Assembly: GCA_039545295.1 (NCBI GenBank)
Contig: BCIK01000014.1
Location: forward strand, 1-41,406
From: Udeniomyces pyricola
Taxonomy: Eukaryota > Basidiomycota > Tremellomycetes > Cystofilobasidiales > Mrakiaceae
Length of the DNA: 41,406 nucleotides
Direction: 5' to 3'
Shown: positions 33,232 to 41,406 of the stretch, in pieces
How positions within the stretch are numbered: the first letter of the stretch is position 1
How the letters are laid out: the number at the start of each line of letters is the position of its first letter
The notes under the pieces: generated by a model
Told to the model about the DNA's origin: nothing
Seen by the model: only the letters and a program-made list of their open reading frames with translations
Database searches by the model: none
Position numbers and translations under genes: made by a program

Positions 33232-34040
33232 GATGGGGGTGGAGAGGTGAAAATGTAGAAGGGTCAACCGGTCAAGGGTGAGCGTTTATGTTGAGCTATC
33301 GAGTCGGAAACTGTATTATTAAGGTGGAGGTGGCAACCCTCATTCAGTCCATCGTCATTCATCGGTCCATCCGATCCATCAGATCTCAGACGCTGCGCCA
33401 ACAATTTGGACAACTTCGAACTCCCTCTCACCATCATTTCTTCAACCTCATGAACGCGTCGACCCTCAGGACGTGAATCTTCTGGCCCCATACAACATCA
33501 CCTATGTCGTCTCATCTTCGTCATCATAGCAATTTCGATCGTTGAGCCAGGCATGTACAGATCCTCCTTAGAAATCTCGCAGCGCGCATGGCTGTCGACT
33601 AGAGAGACTGTACGAATGGCGGCCATCACATGAGGCCGTTGTAAACAACGCTGATTATTGAGGATCGGCGAGCTGCTGATCATACATGTACACTGCATGC
33701 ATGGTATACACCTGATGCAGCCTGATGGGAACCAGATCGCCGCCGCCAAACGACAGTCCCAAAAAGGAGTCAGATGGTTTACACCACCAAGTGCGAGCGA
33801 GAAGTACGACGATTAGGGCAAGTTCTGCAACATCAGATCGAGCTGCTTCAAAAGAACTCAGTCGCCTATCAGTCCTCGCCGGCCAAAGAAAAACAAACTT
33901 CAAAGCGCTCAAACCTGTCACTCAATGCTGTCACCTTCTAATTCCCACGAGAGTCTCAGTCTCAATAACGTCTAAAAAAATGTAGGCAAGATCCGTCATA
34001 GGATAGCAAGGTATCGGTAAAAAAAAGACCAAAGGTTTCT
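33232..34040. other. Intergenic region between NBP35 5' and RPS24 3' ends
   Basis: About 810 bp. No gene or structured RNA is recognised. It must include the NBP35 promoter (near 33232-33480) and the RPS24 3' UTR (near 33960-34040). Confidence 0.55.
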
Positions 34041-35424
34041 TTACTTCTTCTTGGCGGGCTCTCCGGCCTTGACCTTCTTGACACCTCGGACCTTCTTGGA
34101 TCGGTTCTTCCTCTCCTTTCGGAGCTTTCGGGAAGCCTTCTCGACCTTGGGGGCGAGGCCCGATCGGACGAGTCGGTGTCGGGGCTCGAACCTCTTCTGC
34201 TCAGCCTCCGAGTCGTAGCTAAGAGAACGCACAACAGTAACGATTTGGTCCAAGGTATGTCAGTGCACTCGTTCCATGCAAAGGATGGAACGATAAAAAG
34301 ACAAAGCAAAAGATAGAAAGTTTAGAAAAGCAACACGTACATGAGAGCGAATCCAGTGGATCGTCCTCCTCCGAAGTGGGTCTTGAAGCCGAAGCAGACA
34401 ACCTGCTTGGGGTCGGCCTTGTACATGGCTCCGAGCTTCTCACCGAGCTCAGCCCGCGAGACGTTGGCCCGGTTGGGGTGGAGGACGTCAAGGACCTAAG
34501 TTGAAGAGGAGAAAAGGCGAAAAGAGAAGGGGGATGAGTTCAACAGAGTTCCTGATCGGGCGTGATAGCGAACAAGAAAAACAAGAGTAGGAGAAGAAAA
34601 GGGTCAAGCCAGACAACGAAAGGGAATCGAAAGGTCCACTCACGAACTGCTTTCGAGCCAAAAGTCGGTTGGTGATGAACTTTCGGGTTCGGAGGGTAAT
34701 GGGGGCAGCGGAGTCCGACTAAAATGACGATTTGCAAAGACAAGCAGAGCGAAGAGAAAGAAGAGGGAGAAGGGGAGAGGAAGTCGATCAGCGTCGACTC
34801 GAGTGGCGTTTTGATGGAGGAGAGGAAATGTGTTGGTTGGCGATGCGCTGAGAAGTCGAACTGAAGGCGTGGGAGGAGGGGGGGGAGCATAGGACGAGGG
34901 CAAGGTGGCGATGATGTACTGGTCCGGTCGGTTGAGCTGATGACTGGGATATCCGTCTGAAACTGGGTACTGGCTGGTGTGTTCCTACAGCACGCATATG
35001 CTCCATGCCGATCTTGCCCGAGCTACCCGTGTACACACCCACACGCGCCCGCCCCGTTGTTGTCCCCACCAGCTGGCAGTTTTCCTGGCACGCTCGCTGC
35101 TCCTGCTATAGCCCCCTGAGTCCAAGCTCTTGGTCTCACGCACGTACGACCATGTTCCACGCCGACTGAGGCAGAAGAGCAGGACAGAACACACGACAGA
35201 GTAGGGAAGGGACAAGAGAGAGAAGGAGAGTGGGCACACATCCTCCACGCTTTTCCGCCTCAAGAGAGGGGAGGGAAAGGTTTTGGCTGTGAATCTCTTC
35301 CAAGTCTCCTGCCCTTAGCTCTCTCGTAATGACCTGCCTCTCTTTTCCTTGCAAGGCTACATCACTCCAGCAACCAACATAAGCCGAGTCCCTTCGGGCG
35401 GGTCTCCCAAGCTCAACTAACCAT
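34041..35424 (-). CDS. RPS24: 40S ribosomal protein eS24 (Rps24)
   Basis: Four exons (35424-35422, 34718-34644, 34495-34341, 34218-34041) encode 136 aa, the expected size (131-135 in most eukaryotes). The first exon is only the ATG, directly followed by a GTTAGT donor. Exon 2 begins [20 protein letters not shown], and exon 3 includes [18 protein letters not shown] and [17 protein letters not shown]. The C-terminal part is Lys/Arg-rich ([20 protein letters not shown]), as in eS24. Component of the cytosolic small ribosomal subunit, involved in 18S rRNA maturation. Intron 1 is about 700 nt, the longest of the gene, which is common in fungal ribosomal protein genes. A further 5' UTR intron is likely (35681-35444). 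Confidence 0.97.
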
Positions 35425-36635
35425 TTTGACGACGACGAAAGATCTGGCAGAGGGAACGATGGTGGGGAGGAAGGGGGGGGGGGGAGAGGGGAGAGCGCGG
35501 GGTGGAGGGGAAGCGACAAGGGCAAAAAAAAAAAGAGGGACGTGGGGAGACGACCAAGAGGAGCAAGCTACCAATCAGCTCATGTGAACTCTACCTAGAA
35601 TGGTACTCCAATACAAGGAAGCTCTGAGGGGAAGAAAAAGGGAAGAAGGGAGAGCTCGGACGACGCGAAAGGACGACCTACCTTGAGTTCGAAGATGACG
35701 CTGTGAGGGCAACCGGAGAAGGAGGGGAAAAAAGCTGGACTTGCCTCGACTCGCCCAGCCGAACGAGCAGACGACAAGGGAGGGGGGAGCCGCGACGAGC
35801 CCAAGAGAGAGGGGAGGGCGGCCATCGGGGAAACCTCCAACCTCGCTCGCAAACCACAATTCGCTACGATTCCATCCTTGATCGACCGATCCAACCATCC
35901 GTATGGCACTTTGACGTCGCCTCCGTTTCCTATCCATCATCGCTGGAGCTCAAGACTCAAACGAGAATTCTCGCCAGCACATGTATGATCAGTCGCTTCA
36001 AAGTTAATTATTGTCCATACACCTGATATGGTGCTCATGGATTCTGGCTCGGGTTTTTCCCACTTTGGTGACTGAAATTCGTGCATCGCGCGTAGTGCAG
36101 CTCTCTACGTATACATTGACTCGGTTGTAGCCGAGCATGGACGTAGCAACGTCATCTCGCTCACATATCGATTCTCTAACCTCACCACCTGCACGTTCGC
36201 TGATGATTCTGGAATGTCTTCTATCTATCGACACAGATTGAGAGCTGAGGGACGAGAAAAGAGAGAAGAAGCAGAGAGATAGAAAAGTAAATCTGAGCAA
36301 AGACACAATGAGATGTGACTGTGTGTGGAACTAATGAACGAAAGTAAAGAAAGGTGGGGGTGCGAATGGTAGCATGCAAACAAGGGAAAGAGTGGATATG
36401 CGAGGCTAGACGTAAGATTGGATTGGATTGTATCGAGGATGCGAAGGGGGAAAGAGAGTGAAGAAGCGATCCCAAGGGAGCGAACACATGCAAAAGATAT
36501 ATAGCACTCAAAAGAGAACAGGGAAGGATGTTGGGAAAGATAGCGGATAGAAGAAAGAAGGAAGGTGAAACAAGAAGCAAGAATGAAGGGAAAGGAGAAG
36601 AAACAAAGGGGGAATATAGGAGGGAAGAGTCCAGC
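35425..36635. other. RPS24 5' leader and promoter, and 3' flank of the channel gene
   Basis: No coding gene is seen. On the minus strand, CTCAAG|GTAGGT (donor at 35681-35680) and CTCTGCCAG (acceptor ending 35444) frame a probable 5' UTR intron. The remaining leader to the ATG is ATCTTTCGTCGTCGTCAAA. A G run lies at about 35467-35477 inside that intron. From 36240 to 36620 the + strand is strongly purine-rich, which in the channel gene's sense direction is a pyrimidine-rich 3' UTR or flank. Confidence 0.55.
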
Positions 36636-39600
36636 TCATCGTCCAAAGTGAGTGTTGACGTTAAGACTCGGACGACTATAGTAGAGCGAAAGAGGACGAA
36701 GGGATATGCAAGGTTTGGAAGAAGACAAAAAGAAGGACATTCATCAAGCGACAAAAAGCGTCAGCAAAGTACCGTTGAATCTAATTACTGGAGGCGGGCA
36801 AAGTTAAAACGTACCTTCCCATACCCATCGGGAACGGGCCTGCGCTCAACGTCCCATTCGAACCGCTAGCGTTTCCCAGCGGGGAATTATTGGGCATATA
36901 GCCCTGAGATCCATTCCCAAAAGGATCGAATTCCGAAATGTTGGACATGATGACAGGTTGGACAGGCAGGGTGTAGGTCACTTCGAGCTCTTCGAGGTAG
37001 AGCTTGAGCTGCTTGAGGAACGCTGTTCGACGACCCCAGCGATCGCCCCTGATGAGATAAAGTGATGAGAGGAGAGAAGAAGGCGAAGCCAGAGCACACG
37101 ATAAGTGGTTAACGTTATGCTCGCTCGAGACACGCAAGATATGCGGAAATATTACACTAGAACACTACTCACCAGACCTGCCAGGATGAGCGGTGCTCGA
37201 TGGCTATGTTGATAGCTGATGACGAGTAGGAAAGTAGAAAAATGAAGGCTCGACGTCAGCAACAGCGAAGGGACTCGAATCATTTAACGCGTGCATACAA
37301 TGAATAAAATGACGGAACGAACCGATGGAGTTCTGCTTTGTGATACTGTCGATGTCTACAACGTAAGCCAGCGTAACAAAGTCAGCACCAATGACTTACT
37401 TGACCGGATGGTAATCATGCCGCGATGTCGCCCTTTTTGGCGCCATTGTGCGGCGAGGGAACACTTACCAAGTTGCATCCCACCTCCCCATTCTCTCGGA
37501 TTTGCCATGAGGTAACCCTTGACGCGAACTTTGAGGTCTTCAATAACAGGCAACGGCGTTTCGTACGCGATCTGAATCGAGCATACCTCCCACATCGATC
37601 GAGATCGACGAATGTTATCTGAAGCATCAGGAGGATAGATAGACACACAGGTTAGATACCAGGGGAAAGGTGCGAAGCAAAGGGTAGAGAGGTAGGAACG
37701 ACGAGACAGAGAAATGCCTCAATGGTACGGAACAGAACGTACGGATGAGTTTGGAGCTGGCAAGCAAAGCATTAGGTGAGATGATCTCTTGGCCGTCAAC
37801 TCGGCGGAACACAGTCGAGACGAGACCAAACCTTGATCAGGTGGTAAGGTTGGGATCAAGGCGATCAAGAGAGGAGAAACGGGAAGGAAAGTAGGCGATC
37901 AGTAACGACGTTGGACAATGGGAGCCCGTGACTAGCAGCATCGATCAAGTCACAATACCTACTCCTTGACAAACATCCAGTCGGTATCTGCCAAACGGTT
38001 GCGATGGAACGACAGCGACATGATGGCAGGTGAAATGAGAATCAGCCACCATATATGACGGAGGCAGCCAGGGGAGACGGTCGTTTGATCCACATCAGCT
38101 CACCGATCAAGACGAGATCTCCGATGTCGTACGGGTGAGTTGAAAAGATGAAGATCAGACTCTCAAAGAGCGTTTTGGCCGAGTTGGCAAAGATGAAGGA
38201 AACCCCGACACTGATCGAAGCAAACGCCAGAGAACCACCCGCCCGCCCAGAAAGATACCAGGAGAAATCAATCAGTACAGTTTGCAGGGCGAGTATATCG
38301 AGAGCAAGTCAGCAAATCGAAGCCGGCCGTACACTAGGGTTGAAAGAGGAACCAGAGATTCGACCGTGCTAGTTCGGTTAAAGATGAGCAACTATAAGTA
38401 AAGGGGTAGAGGAGATAGAGAGAGGGGTCAGGTCTTGAGCTTTCCGAGCACTGGGAACATTTGAGTGGACAACGGCGAACGCACGAAGATGAAAACCCAA
38501 ATGACGACAACCAGTCCCAAGAAGACCCCATCGAGCTTGGAGATGGCCGACGACATATCGGCAAGTGATGCCGTCAGAGCTTTACGCTCTCGGTAGATTC
38601 GCTGAGAAGTAGAGGGGTCAATAGAAGTAAGCGCGTTGACTTCGGCACCACGGAAAGCAACAACCAAAAAGTAAAAAAAAAAGAGACCTGAAACGGAACG
38701 AACCTGAACGGCGCTTCTCATTTCCTTCTTGGTAATATCTCCGTTCCCGTCCGAGTCAAAGTGGGCAAACGCAATCTCGGCATCCTCCATGCTGCGGAAG
38801 TACTGTCAAGAGCGGGACCCAGGCAAAAGGATTCATCAGCGGTCTTACCAGTCAGGCCGTCGATGTCTCAGTCCCATATCTTTGTCTACGTACAGGCAAG
38901 AAATCCTCGACAACAATGACGGGATCTCCACCTTCTTTGTCGTTTTCGGTTCGATGAGTCTCGAGGTTGTCGAAGAGCTTGCGGGCCAGTTGCCGAGCAC
39001 TAGCGAGACTGCCGATCTCTGGACCTTTTCCAAACATGCCTTCCAGAGCGAACTCCTCTGCATGGAAGAAAGTACCATAGCGATGATTAGCCACCTCTTG
39101 CCGAGTGTGATGTCAGCAATGACAAAAGGGATCAGAGTGAGAAAAGAAAAGGGACGCACTGATGTGTCGGCCAACTCCAGAAAGGACCTTCGTGGCACTC
39201 TTCTTTTTCCACCCACGCTTCTTTTTCTTCTGATCGCGCTCCGGAAGAGCTTCCTCAGTAGGAGCGACTGTTCCATCCGGATGCTGTTGGAGTCCTGCCG
39301 ACGCAAAGTCGATAACGACATCGGGTGCTGGAGAGTTGGTCCTCGATTGAGCGTACGATTGCGGTTGGGTCGGGGTGTGACGATTTGAAGGGTTCGTGGA
39401 AGACTTTTTGTGCTTGTTGAAACGCGTAAAGGCGTTGTTGTTGATGGCATGCGAGAGTTTGTCTGATCGATATGAACCGTGGCGAGGACGGATAACACGA
39501 GGGCATGTCAATGCACCATCCGGCTCAACGCAGCAAAAACGAGATGATGAGACGTGACGAACCAAGGGCTCTCAAAGCAGATTGGTTCGCTTCTAATCGG

Positions 39601-40510
39601 TCCGAGAGGGATTTTTTGTGGAAATTGATAGCAATCATCTAAATAAGATGCAGATTGACGAACATAAACGCACACACACACACATGAGGACATGAGGTGA
39701 GCAAAGGCAGCCCGAAAGATTGGGAAGGCCTCAGACAAGGTGCAAAGAAACTCACCTGAAGAAGAAGCTTCTCAGCTAAGAGGACCAAGCTGGCGGCAAA
39801 GAGGGCTTGCATGACCCGCTGAATGACCAACCCAGATGCAGAGATGTATGCCAGTGAGCCTATGATCCGCCAACTCTTGAGGAGCGATGCAAGAAGAAAA
39901 CACCAACGTTGACATAGACCCAGTAGCCGTATGGAGGCTGGACGGCTGCCCGCACGACAGACAGGACAATCCAGGCGGCCGAGGAGATGACGAAGACTTT
40001 GATCCAGAGCGATACGGTGATAAAGAGCTCAACGTAAGATTTGAGCCATTCAGGTACCTTGCCTGCGATGGAGAGCACAATAATGACTGTAGAAAAGAGT
40101 AATCGGAGGGTTGAGAGATTAATGGTCACTTGGATCTGCGACGACTGAGCGCTGGTAGTGCAACTAGGCGAAACGAAACAGGCCACGCACTGAACAGCTG
40201 AGGCAAAAGATCGACAAGGACCGTGGTGAAAGAACCAATGGCCCAGGAGATGCAGAGGAAGAGTGACCTGAAGGTTGGCAGCAAAGATAAGCCCGGAGCA
40301 CATTGTGGGGGGGTTTAACGTGCGGCCAGGTCGGATGACATCCAAATACATTGTTACGGGTGAACTCGCCAGACTACTTACCACGCTTGGACCTGAACCT
40401 TGACGGGAGTACCCTTGTATTCAACCATGACGACGATGAACGGCACGATGAGGATTGCAGAACCAACAAAGGCAATCAGGAACGTTCTGTCATATGGACC
40501 AAAGGAAGAA

Positions 40511-40550
<40 letters not shown>

Positions 40551-40556
40551 AAAAAA

Positions 40557-40590
<34 letters not shown>

Positions 40591-41278
40591 CCAAGGAAAA
40601 AGAGAAAAAAAAAAAAAAAAAAAAAAAAAAAGCAACCAAACAAGGTGTAAGCTTGTGATGATGCCGGTGATTACCCTCCATCTCTGCTCCACTCTCCAAA
40701 CATATACAAGGATTCCTTCCGAAGGAGTATGTCCAGCACAACTTGCGGAGAACTGACCTGAACCAAACACTCAAGTTCATGAGCCAAAGCCAGATCCGTC
40801 TGCCGCGCTTGGCCCTCGTCTTACCGCGGACGACGTTGCCGTGTTCGTCCTCTTCGACCTCATCGTCTCGATCCCAGTCAAACTCATCGTCCGTTTCACT
40901 CGCCGTACCATCATCAGACTCGGCAAGGCTTTGGGGTCGCTCGACTGGCTCGGGCGAGCGGATGGGGGCCAAGGGTTGATGGTAGGCAGGGTTGACGGCA
41001 GATGACGCAGCGCCGTAGGAGGTTGGCTGAAGAGGAATCTCGGTCGTCGAAGGGTCGTCAGCTGGGTAGGAATTAGAAGACCCCGTGGAAGCATAAGATC
41101 GATCGCCACTGTTGGTATGAGAAGGGGGGGACTGCGGGCCAGCTGGACTGGAAAGCGAGCCCGCCCGTGGCCCTGCGGCGCCGGAATTGTTGGGAGGGAT
41201 GGGAGACGAGGTCGGGTGAACGGCTCGCACGCTTCCTTGAGGAGGGTAGCTGCCGTCGTCTTGAGGATACTGAGACAT
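36636..41278 (-). CDS. EF-hand MscS-family mechanosensitive channel (fungal Msy1/Msy2 type)
   Basis: Nineteen exons in consistent phase encode about 850 aa. Well-placed ones: 41278-40758, 40486-40382, 40267-40191, 40086-39904, 39859-39756, 39638-39563, 39462-39160, 38601-38485, 38391-38333, 38210-38104, 36675-36636. Order: a Ser/Pro/Gly-rich acidic cytosolic N-terminus; TM helices (FLIAFVGSAILIVPFIVVMV; LFLCISWAIGSFTTVLVDLL; VIIVLSI; WIVLSVV; MQALFAASLVLLAE); and a basic linker (KKKKRGWKKK). An EF-hand (HFDSDGNGDITKKEM) precedes the last TM. The pore-lining helix is STLVVGVSFIFANSAKTLFE, and the MscS beta domain contains THPYDIGD and FRRVDGQEIISPNALL. S. pombe Msy1/Msy2 are ER/nuclear-envelope channels that shape Ca2+ responses to hypo-osmotic shock. 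The last exon (SRPSLNVNTHFGR) is inferred. Confidence 0.92.
40512..40632 (+). repeat. 120-nt A-rich low-complexity tract in intron 1 of the channel gene
   Basis: Nearly pure A on the + strand, with interruptions (GAAAAAAATAAA, CCCCAAGGAAAAAGAG), lies within the intron at 40757-40487. In the transcript it is a giant U-rich tract ending about 24 nt before the 3' splice site. Apparent poly-lysine frames across it are artefacts. Confidence 0.95.
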
Positions 41279-41406
41279 GAGAATGCGAGCTCAGCGACAA
41301 GAAGTGGCTTGGGTTGCTGCGATGGAAAAAAGTCAGATGCAGTGCCTGGCGGCCGAGATGGGGTTTTGGAGACGAGGACGGGGGGGGGGGGGGGGGGGGG
41401 GGGGGG
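41279..41406. other. 5' flank of the channel gene ending in a G27 run
   Basis: The last 128 bases hold the proximal upstream region of the minus-strand channel gene. Bases 41380-41406 are 27 consecutive G, and the window stops inside the homopolymer. The promoter is therefore incomplete. Confidence 0.8.

Noticed and set aside
34930..34970. C/D-box snoRNA in RPS24 intron 1 (GCTGATGA ... GTCTGA)
   Set aside because: The boxes are on the strand antisense to the gene and only about 25 nt apart, with no terminal stem.
36528..36869. 113-aa plus-strand Lys/Arg/Glu-rich open frame
   Set aside because: It is purine-rich low-complexity DNA antisense to the 3' end of the channel gene, with no domain or conserved start.
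40400..40756. Open frames encoding poly-lysine/poly-phenylalanine proteins
   Set aside because: They arise only from the A-rich low-complexity tract inside intron 1 of the channel gene.

Overview
The window looks like nuclear DNA of an intron-dense fungus, most likely a basidiomycete. Genes have 4 to 19 short exons, with GT-AG introns mostly of 50-250 nt. Several proteins (Tudor-SN, a RECQ5-like helicase, an SOD-fold mitoribosomal protein, an EF-hand MscS channel) fit that group. No operon, phage, IS element, CRISPR array, tRNA or rRNA was found. I could not fix the species. Exon boundaries were traced by hand from splice signals, reading-frame phase and remembered family sequence. Both ends are simple sequence, (TTCTG)18 at base 1 and G27 at base 41406, so the window may be a whole contig broken at repeats.

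Layout, left to right: the 3' end of an unrecognised membrane protein gene (+, 136-724); SND1/Tudor-SN (-, 1493-6751); the ribosome-biogenesis factor URB2 (-, 7411-13693); a 468-bp divergent promoter; an SOD-like mitochondrial small-subunit ribosomal protein (+, 14162-15789); a RECQ5-like helicase (+, 16156-22209); a 2.5-kb gap holding the U2 spliceosomal snRNA gene (+, about 23182-23376); a Ran1/Ksp1-type kinase (-, 24752-27329); ARP2 (-, 28385-30738); NBP35 (-, 31651-33231); RPS24 (-, 34041-35424); and an EF-hand MscS-family channel (-, 36636-41278).

The genes are mostly housekeeping: RNA metabolism and splicing (SND1, U2), cytosolic and mitochondrial ribosomes (URB2, RPS24, the SOD-like protein), cytosolic Fe-S assembly (NBP35), genome stability (RecQ), actin nucleation (ARP2), signalling (kinase) and membrane-tension or calcium response (MscS channel). 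They are individually transcribed neighbours, not a pathway cluster. Two are ribosome genes that share a divergent promoter.

The most interesting signals concern splicing. Position +4 of the 5' splice site is C almost as often as A across about 85 introns. The U2 snRNA departs from the near-invariant core at one base. The helicase gene carries 15- and 22-nt micro-exons, and RPS24 begins with an exon that is just ATG. No wholly new defence or mobile system was found.
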